Source: Reichenbachiella ulvae (GTDB lineage: Bacteria > Bacteroidota > Bacteroidia > Cytophagales > Cyclobacteriaceae). From it: a stretch of DNA of 64,000 nucleotides. The notes below the pieces were generated by a model. That model was given only the letters and a program-made list of their open reading frames with translations, made no database searches and was not told the origin of the DNA. Position 1 is the first letter of the stretch. The number at the start of each line of letters is the position of its first letter. The stretch covers positions 4,988,501 through 5,052,500 of the forward strand of contig NZ_JAOYOD010000001.1 in the NCBI RefSeq assembly GCF_025833875.1, read 5' to 3'. Positions 17,809 to 26,656 of the stretch are shown piece after piece. The position numbers and the translations under genes are program-made.

Positions 17809-19770
17809 ATGAAAATCCGACTAGCCGTTCTCTTCATCTTTTGTGTCCATCAGCTATTTGCCAATCCTACTCGATTTCCTATCCAAAAGGAGGATAGTAC
17901 CTATGTCGAGCTATTAGAAGCTATCGTACAGAACAGAAACCCACATACTGTACTTAAGATCCTGAGCGATACAATAGACTACTCCCTTTGTAGCAATGAC
18001 AGTTTGAGATCAAGAATTTATTATCATCTGGGCCGGGCTCATGGGCAATTAGGCAATTTTGATCCTTCGATTCAGTATCTGGATCAGGCACTTCAGTTGT
18101 CGTTGGATCATCAATTGTCAGATGGGATCATAGGAGTGCTGATGGCACAAGGCAATGTGTATTGGGCCAAGGATTACTATCAATTGGCATTGAAGAGTTA
18201 CCACAGGGCATTGGACCAGCTGGAGGTGTTGGAGGTCAACAATCAGGGGATGTTCAGGGTCATGTTATTGAGCAATATTGCGGGCATTCATTCCGTGCTG
18301 GAGGATTATGATCAGGCTTTGGAATTCAGCACTCAAAGTACACAGATAGCCTATCGTACGGGTAATTTAAGACCTCGTGGACATCTCAAATTTGGAACCA
18401 TTCTCAATCAGTTGGGACAATTTCAGCGGGCACTAGATAGCCTTCAGGTCACCGAAAAGCTGATTTTGGAAGCTGGAGATTCCGTAGCATTGGTTCATTG
18501 TCATCTCGCCAATGCGATGGCGCACAAAGGTCTGCAAGATATTGAATCAGCAAAGGCATACATGGATCGTGCTTTTAGCGTTGGAGCTTTGATTGGCTAT
18601 CAAATGTCCGACCTGATGATACAGATGGGAGAGCTATGGGAAGAACAGAATCAACTAGGGCTAGCCATACAATATTATGACAGTGCCTTGCAGGTTTCAA
18701 TCGCACAAAACTCGATTAAAGGTCAAGCGGAAGCCTATCAAAAACTGACTGAAGCCAACAGGAGGAGAAAACAATACCAAACTGCATTTGAGTACCTAAG
18801 CTTGGCTACTGCCCTGCGCGATTCGATCGGTGATGTGGATGTTAGGAATCGTATCAATGAGCTGAATACTGAATTCGAAACGGAGAAAAAGGTGCAGCAG
18901 ATTGCCCGGTTGGAGCAGGAAGGTAAAATCAATGAACTGGAATCCGAGAGGCAGCAGCAGTTGATTGTTTTCTTTTTAATAGCCGCCGTGCTGCTGATAG
19001 TGGCTTTGGCTATGCTGTATTTTAGGTACCGAGACAAGAAAAAGAACAATTCGATTCTGGATACAAAGAATCAGGAGCTGGCTCAGCTCAATCATACTAA
19101 AGATCGATTATTCTCGATCATTTCTCACGACTTGAGAAGTCCACTTTCTTCCTTTCATACCATCACTCGTGGCTTGTCTGACAATTGGGATAATTTAGAA
19201 AAAGAGCAGCTAAAAGATTTCATCATCTCTCTGAGGGATTCTTCGCAGGACGTCAAGAACATGATGGACAACTTATTAAAGTGGGCCTTATCACAAACCC
19301 AACAATTGAAATACAAACCCACTGAAGTAGAGACCAGGGATGTAGTAGACGGAGTAGTCAGCGAGTTGCGTTCGGTTGCTTTGCTCAAGGAAATAGAGAT
19401 AAAGCGTGAGTATCATACGGAGCAAAAGATTAGAGCTGACCGAGATTTTCTACAAATAGTGGTAAGAAACATTCTGAGCAATGCTTTAAAATTTTCAGAC
19501 CACAAATCGGTAGTAGCTATAAAGGTAGAAGATCAGACCAATGTTCAAATGTTAACTATTCAGGATTTTGGAGTGGGGATGGATCAAGAGGAAGTGGATC
19601 AGCTACTAACTGGTGAGATAGTCGCTCATGATATTCAAAACTCCAGCGAGAAAGGAACGGGATTAGGCTTAGTCCTATGCAAGGAACTCATGGACAAAAT
19701 GAATGCTCGAATAGAGGTTAAGACACGAAAAGGCCAGGGCACTTTATTTCAATTGTATTTTGAAGGATAA
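17809..19770 (+). CDS. TPR-containing sensor histidine kinase
   Basis: A 653-residue kinase. Signal peptide MKIRLAVLFIFCVHQLFA, then about 330 residues of tetratricopeptide repeats in the periplasm (YYHLGRAHGQLGNFDPSIQYLDQALQL and similar). Next comes a coiled-coil stretch, then a membrane helix near 385-403 (LIVFFLIAAVLLIVALAMLYF). The cytoplasmic part has the phospho-acceptor His440 in IISHDLRSPLSSF, the N box (NILSNALKFS), G1 box (DFGVGM) and G2 box (GTGLGLVLCKEL). It lacks a receiver domain and no response regulator is adjacent, so its partner is elsewhere. This layout is common in Bacteroidota, where the TPR part is thought to sense the envelope. Confidence 0.93.
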   Translation: MKIRLAVLFIFCVHQLFANPTRFPIQKEDSTYVELLEAIVQNRNPHTVLKILSDTIDYSLCSNDSLRSRIYYHLGRAHGQLGNFDPSIQYLDQALQLSLDHQLSDGIIGVLMAQGNVYWAKDYYQLALKSYHRALDQLEVLEVNNQGMFRVMLLSNIAGIHSVLEDYDQALEFSTQSTQIAYRTGNLRPRGHLKFGTILNQLGQFQRALDSLQVTEKLILEAGDSVALVHCHLANAMAHKGLQDIESAKAYMDRAFSVGALIGYQMSDLMIQMGELWEEQNQLGLAIQYYDSALQVSIAQNSIKGQAEAYQKLTEANRRRKQYQTAFEYLSLATALRDSIGDVDVRNRINELNTEFETEKKVQQIARLEQEGKINELESERQQQLIVFFLIAAVLLIVALAMLYFRYRDKKKNNSILDTKNQELAQLNHTKDRLFSIISHDLRSPLSSFHTITRGLSDNWDNLEKEQLKDFIISLRDSSQDVKNMMDNLLKWALSQTQQLKYKPTEVETRDVVDGVVSELRSVALLKEIEIKREYHTEQKIRADRDFLQIVVRNILSNALKFSDHKSVVAIKVEDQTNVQMLTIQDFGVGMDQEEVDQLLTGEIVAHDIQNSSEKGTGLGLVLCKELMDKMNARIEVKTRKGQGTLFQLYFEG

Positions 19771-19790
19771 AAAGTAAGGAGCAAGGATGA

Positions 19791-20138
19791 TTATTGCTCC
19801 AAAAAAACTGTGTCGATTTGATAACCATTATTTTCCGAAAGGTTAAGCCTATGGATTTTGTAGCCCCTTTTGGAGAAGACCAATACCAGATCCGGGCAGC
19901 CAAATAAGCCTCCTGAAATGTCAGAATATTCGAAGTACCCAGTCGAATCTGTCAGGATGAGTTGGCTGGTGATCCCCTCTTCAAAGTCTCGGTCATTTAC
20001 GATTTGAACTTCTGCAATAGGAAGTTGGGTCTGAGCATCTAAGACTACTCCTTCAGCATGTCTATGACAGTCGCAACTCCAAAGTAATAATGCCATCGTG
20101 ATTGTGGCGGTTTTGAAAAAGTATATCTTGAAAGGCAT
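19791..20138 (-). CDS. Small lipoprotein with carboxypeptidase-regulatory-like domain
   Basis: A 115-residue lipoprotein: signal with LLLWSC at residue 22, then a single transthyretin-like beta domain of the CarboxypepD_reg type (GVVLDAQTQLPIAEVQIVNDRD, LTDSTGYFEYSDISGG). The same fold starts TonB-dependent receptors, where it is an interaction module. Here it is alone. Probably membrane-anchored and periplasmic. It is convergent with the sensor kinase gene (20 bases between stops). Downstream lies the heptamer repeat tract that precedes its start. Confidence 0.75.
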   Translation of the reverse strand: MPFKIYFFKTATITMALLLWSCDCHRHAEGVVLDAQTQLPIAEVQIVNDRDFEEGITSQLILTDSTGYFEYSDISGGLFGCPDLVLVFSKRGYKIHRLNLSENNGYQIDTVFLEQ

Positions 20139-20171
20139 ATCCGGTTTTTATTTTCAGGAATAATAATTACT

Positions 20172-20225
20172 AAATCTCAAATCTCAAATCTCAAATCTCA
20201 AATCTCAAATCTCAAATCTCAAATC
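20172..20225. repeat. Tandem heptamer AAATCTC, 7.7 copies
   Basis: Seven perfect copies of AAATCTC and a partial eighth (54 bases). It lies between the divergent lipoprotein gene and the efflux operon, at a distance of about 35 bases from the lipoprotein start. Similar motifs edge the four-helix-bundle element near 31040 and precede the hom gene end near 25393. Confidence 0.9.
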
Positions 20226-20436
20226 AGTTCTATCATATCAGCTTTCAGCCTTCCTCCGGCGGGCAAGCTTTCAATTATCTACAGTGAACGATACCGAACA
20301 CTAGTGTCACGTTCCTGAACAAAAAACGCCAAATTATATTTTGGGTGTTTTAATTAAGTATCAATAAATCAGTTAGTTATATTCTTGGCATCCTTGTTGG
20401 CATATAGTGAACACATTAGAAAACTACATTTACCGA

Positions 20437-21687
20437 ATGGATCGAGTTATTGAAAAGAAGAAGTGGACTACCAAGAAGATCGCAATGATCAGTGGAGGCG
20501 TTTTGGTTTTGAGCTTTGTTCTATACAATTTCATTTTTGCGGACAAGGGCGTCAAGCTCAAGGTCAACGAAGACAAAATCAAAATTGCCACAGTGGTGAA
20601 CGACCAGTTCCGTGAGTTTATACCCGTAGATGGTACCGTGGTGCCGATCAAAACCATCCGTCTCGATGCGATCGAAGGAGGTGTAGTAGAAAAGAAATAC
20701 TATGAAGGAGGAATTCTGGTAGAAGAGGGTGACACAATCCTGAAACTAGCCAACAATGACCTGGTTCAAAATTTCATCCGGGAAGAAACACAGGCTTTCA
20801 TCCTGGTCAATAATCTGGAGAATACCAAGCTCGACCTGCAGCGCATGCAGTTCGAACTCAAGCGCAGGTTGATCGAGCTGGATTATGATATAGCGGATGC
20901 TAAGGATAACTATGAAAGAGGCAAGAAGCTGAGAGAAGAAAAAGTGATCTCTGAGCAGGAGTTTCTTCGACTACAGCGCGCTTATGAGCGTTTGACCTCA
21001 GCCCGCAAGATTGAGATCGAATCTCAGGCTTTTGATGCGAAGAATGCTAAAATTCAGATCAGACAAACGGAAGAAACGCTGAAAAGAACCCGCAACAACC
21101 TGAACCTGATCAAAGCGAATCTGGAGAACTTGTATATCAAAGCGCCGATCTCAGGCAGGCTATCATCTGTGGACGTAGAGGTGGGAGAGTCTATCCAACG
21201 TGGACAGAATATCGGTCAGATCGATGACCTCAGCGGATTCAAAGTGCGAGCGGATATCGATGAGCACTACATCGCCAGGATCTATGAGGACTTGCAGGGG
21301 ACTTTTGATTTTGATGGAGGCAGTCACAAGCTGCAGATCTACAAGATCTACCCTGAAGTCAACAACGGTTTGTTCTCTGTGGACCTGGCCTTCGAAGGCA
21401 AAGCGCCAGAAGGCGTGCGTAGAGGTTTGACTCGTCCGATCAAGTTGCAGTTGAGCGAAAATATTCAGGCCTTGCAGATCCCAAGGGGCAGTTTTTATCA
21501 GACGACTGGGGGCAATTGGATATTTGTCATAGACAAGGAAAGTGGCGATGCAGTTCGCAAGAAGATAAGACTGGGTAGACAAAACCCGAGATACTATGAA
21601 GTGCTGGAAGGACTGGAAGCGGGAGATCAGGTGGTGGTATCCTCATATGAAGGCTATGAAGACAAAGATCGACTGGTATTCAAGTAA
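20437..21687 (+). CDS. Efflux periplasmic adaptor (HlyD/MacA-like)
   Basis: A membrane-fusion protein for a tripartite exporter. ATG 20437 (MDRVIEKKKW) is preferred over GTG 20407. One membrane helix (IAMISGGVLVLSFVLYNFIF) anchors it. Then come a lipoyl-like half (GGVVEKKYYEGGILVEEGDTILKL), a long antiparallel coiled coil of about 110 residues with NLENTKLDLQRMQFELKRRL, the second lipoyl half (IKAPISGRLSSVDVEVGESIQRGQNI), and a beta-barrel and membrane-proximal domain. It links the inner membrane complex to the TolC-like channel. The ATPase starts 99 bases later, then the channel. No permease gene sits in the cluster. Confidence 0.9.
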   Translation: MDRVIEKKKWTTKKIAMISGGVLVLSFVLYNFIFADKGVKLKVNEDKIKIATVVNDQFREFIPVDGTVVPIKTIRLDAIEGGVVEKKYYEGGILVEEGDTILKLANNDLVQNFIREETQAFILVNNLENTKLDLQRMQFELKRRLIELDYDIADAKDNYERGKKLREEKVISEQEFLRLQRAYERLTSARKIEIESQAFDAKNAKIQIRQTEETLKRTRNNLNLIKANLENLYIKAPISGRLSSVDVEVGESIQRGQNIGQIDDLSGFKVRADIDEHYIARIYEDLQGTFDFDGGSHKLQIYKIYPEVNNGLFSVDLAFEGKAPEGVRRGLTRPIKLQLSENIQALQIPRGSFYQTTGGNWIFVIDKESGDAVRKKIRLGRQNPRYYEVLEGLEAGDQVVVSSYEGYEDKDRLVFK

Positions 21688-21786
21688 TTGAAAAATAAAA
21701 ATGAGCCGAGATACAACTTTTAGACTCAGTATCTTATCTCTTAATCGATAGAAGAAAAAAAGAACTCAAAATCAAATCATATAACA

Positions 21787-22500
21787 ATGGAAAATCCTAC
21801 TACACTACTCAAAACGAACGACTTAAAGAAAATCTACTTTACGGACGAAATCGAAACTACTGCACTGGCAGGCGTGAACCTTGAGGTCAAAGACGGGGAG
21901 TTCGTGGCGATCATGGGACCATCAGGATGTGGCAAGTCTACTTTGCTGAATATTCTGGGGTTATTAGACAATCCTTCTGAAGGGGAGTTCTTCTTCAAGG
22001 ATCAGGAAATTTCCGGCTTCAACGAAAGAAAAAGAGCCGACCTAAGAAAAGAAAACATTGGTTTTGTATTCCAGAGTTTTAACCTAATCGATGAATTGAC
22101 AGTATTCGAAAACATCGAATTGCCATTGATCTACTTGAAGTACTCTGCTGCTGAGCGAAAGAAAAGAGTGGAGGAGGTAATGGAGCAAATGAAGATCATG
22201 CACCGCCGCAATCACTTTCCACAGCAGTTGTCAGGTGGACAGCAGCAGCGCGTGGCGATCTCTCGAGCAGTAGTAGCCAAGCCTAACATGATTTTGGCCG
22301 ATGAGCCTACGGGTAACCTGGATTCAGCCAATGGTCAGGAAGTGATGTTGCTTTTGAACGAGCTGAATGAAAAAGGAACCACAGTAATCATGGTAACGCA
22401 CTCACCGATCGATGCAGAATATGCACACCGTGTGATTCATCTCTTTGATGGTCAGATTGTATCTGAAAACATCAATAGCAAGGACAAAGTACTGGTGTAA
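21787..22500 (+). CDS. ABC transporter ATP-binding protein (MacB/LolD type)
   Basis: A 237-residue ATPase subunit. Walker A is GPSGCGKST (residues 43-51), Q-loop [12 protein letters not shown], signature LSGGQQQR, Walker [13 protein letters not shown], and the switch histidine in VTHS. The layout matches the MacB/LolD/FtsE group, which works with FtsX-like permeases to export substrates or lipoproteins. It needs a separate permease, which is not in this window. The adaptor precedes it and the outer membrane channel follows, so it is probably part of a macrolide/peptide-type export complex. Confidence 0.93.
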   Translation: MENPTTLLKTNDLKKIYFTDEIETTALAGVNLEVKDGEFVAIMGPSGCGKSTLLNILGLLDNPSEGEFFFKDQEISGFNERKRADLRKENIGFVFQSFNLIDELTVFENIELPLIYLKYSAAERKKRVEEVMEQMKIMHRRNHFPQQLSGGQQQRVAISRAVVAKPNMILADEPTGNLDSANGQEVMLLLNELNEKGTTVIMVTHSPIDAEYAHRVIHLFDGQIVSENINSKDKVLV

Positions 22501-22613
22501 AACCAGCCCCAAGGTCAAGTAAAAATTAGTTTAGTGATAAGTAGAATCCTCAGGATGCCCGTTCGTGATACGCGGGCATCCCTGTTGGACTGGAACACTT
22601 TTGCCCAAGAAAA

Positions 22614-23975
22614 ATGAAAAGTATATTAGTAGTAATCATGTTGTTGATGGGGTATTGGCTTTGTGCGCAGCCCGTAGATTCTCTGAATCGTGAGGTGAGA
22701 GTCTTGACGCTGGACGAGTGCATGCAGGTAGCTATGGACAACAACATTCAGCTGAAACGTGTGCAGAACGATGCTCGCATCGCAGATGCCAACTACTTTC
22801 AGAGCCTGATGGAGTTTTTGCCATCAGTAGGAGTGAGCATGAACTATGATCTGTACAATGGTACTTTCTTTGATAATACAGCCGCCAGGCAAGTGACCGA
22901 AGTGACCAACTCCTCCAGTCCCAGACTGGATGCTTCTTGGACGATATTCAATGGTTTCAGTACCCACTACAACCGCCAATCGGCCCTGAATCAAAAGGAA
23001 GCTTCGACCTATGCCGTGGAGGAGCAAAAGCAAAGCGTAGAGTCCAATGTGCTGGCAGCCTACCTCAGCGTGGTATTGGACAAAGAGAACATCAAAATCT
23101 CTGAAGGAAGAATTGCCCTGCTCGAATCGCAGCTCTTGAGAGAGAAGAAAAGAAATGAAATTGGGGTGGGCAATCTGGAGGAGGTTTACAACTTTCAGTC
23201 CCAACTGGCCAATGAAAACCTAACCCTGGTCAACCGAAAAAACGCCCTGATGACCGATATGCTCCGACTCTTGCAGACCTTGCAGTTGGAGGTGTCTCGT
23301 GACTATGACGTGGCTCCCTATGATTTTGATTTGGATCCTGATTTGGTAGAGATCGAGCGTTTCGACGAAGTGCTAGAGTCGTCGATAGCCTACTCCCCCG
23401 GAATCAAAAGAGCCATGAGTAATGCCGAATCGGCTAGCTATCAGTTCAAGAGTGCACGAGCTCAACACCTCCCGACTGTTTCACTTTTTGCTCGCATAGG
23501 ATCTTCCTATTCGTCTAATGGTGCCAGAAATCCTAAAAATGGTGTGAACGATGCGAATGCGACATTTGGTGAGCAGATGGACTGGAACCGCTACGATTAT
23601 GTGAATCTGTCGGTGTCTCTTCCAATCTTTTACAACTGGCGTCTGCGCAACGCCACACAAGTCGCGAAGATCAACAGAGAAAATGCTTCATTGGATTTGA
23701 AACAGACAGAACTGGACATGACCAATACCATTCAGCAGGTGTATTTGGATTTGGTGTCAGCACAAGAAACATACAAGGCAGCTGAGGAAAACTTGATGGC
23801 CCTCAACCAATCATTCGAATATGTGGCCACCCGTTACGAAAATGGTAATACCGATTTCTACACCTATCTGGAGAGCCTAAACAATAAAAATCGCGCAGAG
23901 ATCGAACTGGTCAATGCCAAATATAGAATCGTCTTTAGAAAGAAAATCCTCGATGTTTACAGAGGTCAACTATAA
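22614..23975 (+). CDS. TolC-family outer membrane efflux channel
   Basis: A 453-residue outer membrane factor. Signal peptide MKSILVVIMLLMGYWLCAQ, then the two pseudo-repeats of the family: LTLDECMQVAMDNNIQLKRVQND and the second half starting RFDEVLESSIAYSPGIKRAMSNAESASYQFKSARAQHLPTVSLFARIG. Long helices alternate with short beta strands, as in TolC. It completes the export path with the adaptor and ATPase. The intergenic hairpin at 24007-24041 follows the stop. Confidence 0.92.
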   Translation: MKSILVVIMLLMGYWLCAQPVDSLNREVRVLTLDECMQVAMDNNIQLKRVQNDARIADANYFQSLMEFLPSVGVSMNYDLYNGTFFDNTAARQVTEVTNSSSPRLDASWTIFNGFSTHYNRQSALNQKEASTYAVEEQKQSVESNVLAAYLSVVLDKENIKISEGRIALLESQLLREKKRNEIGVGNLEEVYNFQSQLANENLTLVNRKNALMTDMLRLLQTLQLEVSRDYDVAPYDFDLDPDLVEIERFDEVLESSIAYSPGIKRAMSNAESASYQFKSARAQHLPTVSLFARIGSSYSSNGARNPKNGVNDANATFGEQMDWNRYDYVNLSVSLPIFYNWRLRNATQVAKINRENASLDLKQTELDMTNTIQQVYLDLVSAQETYKAAEENLMALNQSFEYVATRYENGNTDFYTYLESLNNKNRAEIELVNAKYRIVFRKKILDVYRGQL

Positions 23976-24006
23976 GGCTCATTAAAGAACTCGATAATTG
24001 AACATT

Positions 24007-24053
24007 CGTCATTCTCCTTGCTTGACCCCAAGGGAATGACGATTTTCTTTTTT
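24007..24053 (+). terminator. Terminator after the TolC-like gene
   Basis: CGTCATTCTCCTTG (24007-24020) pairs with CAAGGGAATGACG (24029-24041) with one bulge, followed by a T-rich tract. Confidence 0.8.
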
Positions 24054-24176
24054 TACATGAAGGTCAAAAATGGATTCAATCCTTTTTGATTCTTAGAACT
24101 GTCTATATTCTCGGCTCTAAAAATCTTGACTCTAGAATGCCGGATTCAGCATTGGTTTTCAATCTGCCATAATCCC

Positions 24177-24186
24177 CTCCTCGGAG
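24177..24186. repeat. Left target-site duplication CTCCTCGGAG
   Basis: The same ten bases follow the right end of the insertion sequence at 25341-25350. Confidence 0.85.
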
Positions 24187-25340
24187 CAGGGCTGTTGCAT
24201 TCTAAAAAATGGATTAACTTGAAAATTAAAAATGGCATCAGAAAGTATCATTTGGTATTTAGGAAAAGTGAAGGATCACAGGCGTGGTGCGGGTCAGCGA
24301 CATTCTCTGGAATTGGTACTGGTCATCGTGCTGATGTCGGTAATGAGCGGCTACTATGGTTATCGTGCTATTGGAGATTTTATAGAAAGAAATAGAGAGA
24401 ACTTATTGTCTACTTTTCAGCCCAAACAAGACAGATTACCGACTTTTTATACTATTCGAAGAGTGTTGATGGGATTGGATTTTGATTCCTTTTCTCATCA
24501 ATTCTATCAGTGGAGTAAAGCCTATGTTTCGATAGAGTCTGGAGAGTGGCTTAGTGTAGATGGCAAGGCCATCGGTGGTACAATGAGTGATTATTCAAAG
24601 TCGTATCAGAATTTCATCAATCTAGTGACCGTATTCGTTTCCAGACAGAAAATGGTATTAGCCAATGGAGAAGTCATTAACTCAAAAGAGAGTGAAATAC
24701 CTGTAGTTCGTCAATTAATAGAGATGCTGGATCTCAAAGATGTGGTCTTTACTATGGATGCTCTTCATTGTCAAAAAAAACGGTAGAAGTGATTATAGCT
24801 AGTGGAAATAATTATGTAATTGGAGTGAAGAAAAATCAAAAGACACTCTACCAGAGCATCGAAAAGTGTGCCCAAGAAAAGCCTATAGGTTATTATTCTC
24901 AGCTAGAGAGAAACAAAGGAAGAATAGAAAATAGAGATGTAACAGTGTTCAATTTGCCAGAGGAAATAAAAAAACAATGGACTGGTGCACAACACGGCAT
25001 CAAAATTAGAAGAGAAGTAAAAGTCAATGGACGCTACAGGGAAGAAAACGCGTATTATTTAAGCAGCATAAAGAATGGAAGTGCATTATTATACAACTAT
25101 GGGATAAGGAATCATTGGCACATTGAAAACAGTCTACACTGGACCAAAGATGTAACGATGAAAGAAGATGCCTCTAAAATCAGATTAGGCAACGCTCCAT
25201 CAATTATATCCACGCTTAAAAATGGTGCAATGAATATATTTAGAAAACAAGGCATGAATCAAATAGCAAAGGCCACCAGACTGGTAGCCAATGATATTGA
25301 GACTCTAAACAAACTAATCAATTAGAATGCAACAGCCCTG
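24187..25340 (+). mobile_element. Insertion sequence, ISAs1 family
   Basis: 1154 bp with 19-bp perfect terminal inverted repeats CAGGGCTGTTGCATTCTAA (24187-24205) and TTAGAATGCAACAGCCCTG (25322-25340), flanked by the 10-bp direct repeat CTCCTCGGAG. It has one transposase, split by a frameshift. The short direct repeats show it is a simple insertion. Before insertion the site read CCCCTCC-TC-GGAGGGG, a small palindrome in the gap between the efflux operon and hom. Confidence 0.9.
24232..25325 (+). pseudogene. ISAs1-family transposase, split by a -1 frameshift in an A tract
   Basis: Two overlapping frames (24232-24786 and 24768-25325) together make one DDE transposase of about 365 residues. 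The first frame carries the start KVKDHRRGAGQRHSLELVLVIVLMSVMSGYYGY, the first aspartate in LSVDGKAIGG and the second in VFTMDALHCQKK. The second carries GNNYVIGVKKNQK and the ISAs1 hallmark HWHIENSLHWTKDVTMKEDAS with the glutamate. They meet at eight A (24773-24780). Nine A would read HCQKKTVEV, which matches the family, so one A seems lost. A ribosomal or transcriptional slip on the tract could still give some full-length protein. Confidence 0.85.
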
Positions 25341-25350
25341 CTCCTCGGAG
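25341..25350. repeat. Right target-site duplication CTCCTCGGAG
   Basis: Exact copy of 24177-24186 flanking the insertion sequence. Confidence 0.85.
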
Positions 25351-25416
25351 GGGCGCAGGGGTGGGTTTTCTTGAAAAAACAAGAAGTCCTATGTCTAAAA
25401 TCTAACAATCTAAAAT

Positions 25417-26580
25417 CTACCCCAAAGCAATCACATTCAAATCTGGAATTTCCAGCCATTTGGCATCTTTCATTTTCTGTCTGGATACATAGCCGATCCA
25501 GTAGTTCCCGTCTGGGCCTGAGTATTTTTCAACCACTTCGATAAAATCTGATTCGTTCGGGTGCTGGTCTTTGAATCGCACATAGACTTTCATCTCAAAG
25601 TCCTCGTGTAGCGCGAAGTTATTGGTACGGGAGGCCTTTTTGTACTCGTATCGGTAGCCATAGCCTAGCGCTGAGATATCTGACAGTACAGCCGAACCGG
25701 TAGGTTTGTCTCCGGCTCCTTTGCCATAAAGGAATTGACTTTCGGAGAAGGCACTTTCCAGAATTACGGCATTGTATTCGTTTTTAGTTTGAGCCAGGAT
25801 GGACGATTGATGCACGAAGGTAGGCAGTACCGTCGCATCGATAAAGTCACCTACTTTTTTGCCTCGGGCGATCAATTTGATTTCGTAGTTGTTCTTTTGA
25901 GCGAACTCAATATCGAAAGTGTTGATCTTGGTGATGCCCAATGTGAAGAGCTCATCAGGATTGGTGATGAGACCAAATGCGTGATAAAGCAGGATGCACA
26001 ATTTGTACCGTGCATCGATCCCTTCCACATCCAGCGTAGGGTCACTCTCCGCAAAACCTAAATCTTGGGCCTCCTTGAGTACATTTTCATAAGAAGCACT
26101 TTCGTTGATCATTTTAGTCAGGATGAAGTTGGTCGATCCGTTGAAGATGCCTTCCAGAGAGGTCATCAGGTCATTGTCATAATATTCTTCCAGGTTGCGA
26201 ATGATAGGAATACTCGCGCAGCATGACCCTTCGTACAGCAAGGAGACTTTGTTTTTTCTCTGCAGTTCTAAGAGCTCTTCCAGATGCTCGGCAATCATTT
26301 TTTTATTAGCCGAGACCACATGCTTGCCACGGTTCATGGCTTCTTTTACAATCTCGAAGGCTGCCTCTGCGTCATCGATCAGCTCTACGATCACATCGAT
26401 TTTGTCATTGTGTAGCAGTTCGTTTTTGTCGTCGGTAAACAAGGCCTTGTCCAGGCTTCTGGGCTTTGTGATGTCTTTGATACAAAATTTTTCGATCTCT
26501 GCCTGGATCGAATTCGATTGCTGCAGGACGTGATACAAACCTTGTCCCACTACTCCAAAACCAAAAATTCCTAGTTTCAT
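25417..26580 (-). CDS. hom: Homoserine dehydrogenase
   Basis: A 387-residue monofunctional homoserine dehydrogenase, which reduces aspartate semialdehyde to homoserine on the way to methionine and threonine. NAD(P) site FGFGVVGQGL at the start, then GIFNGSTNFILTKM, AESDPTLDVEGIDARYKLCIL and YGKGAGDKPTGSAVLSDI, the active-site blocks of the family. The C-terminal about 70 residues (EDFEMKVYVRFKD) look like an ACT-type or related regulatory tail. It follows the PLP gamma-synthase gene by 76 bases, with a hairpin between them, so read-through is probably partial. It serves methionine synthesis along with that gene. Confidence 0.95.
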   Translation of the reverse strand: MKLGIFGFGVVGQGLYHVLQQSNSIQAEIEKFCIKDITKPRSLDKALFTDDKNELLHNDKIDVIVELIDDAEAAFEIVKEAMNRGKHVVSANKKMIAEHLEELLELQRKNKVSLLYEGSCCASIPIIRNLEEYYDNDLMTSLEGIFNGSTNFILTKMINESASYENVLKEAQDLGFAESDPTLDVEGIDARYKLCILLYHAFGLITNPDELFTLGITKINTFDIEFAQKNNYEIKLIARGKKVGDFIDATVLPTFVHQSSILAQTKNEYNAVILESAFSESQFLYGKGAGDKPTGSAVLSDISALGYGYRYEYKKASRTNNFALHEDFEMKVYVRFKDQHPNESDFIEVVEKYSGPDGNYWIGYVSRQKMKDAKWLEIPDLNVIALG

Positions 26581-26603
26581 ATTTCTATATTCTTATGTGA
26601 AAA

Positions 26604-26648
26604 AAGCTGACAGGATTCTCGCCTAATTGTAGAGAATCCTGTCAGCTT
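26604..26648 (-). terminator. 17-bp hairpin between metB-like gene and hom
   Basis: AAGCTGACAGGATTCTC (26604-26620) is perfectly complementary to GAGAATCCTGTCAGCTT (26632-26648) with an 11-base loop. On the minus strand a T run follows (TTTTTTC), so it should stop or reduce transcription before hom. Confidence 0.8.
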
Positions 26649-26656
26649 TAAATGCT

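Noticed and set aside
24126..24395. 89-residue frame at the left edge of the IS
   Set aside because: It runs across the IS end and out of frame with the transposase, so it is a shadow.
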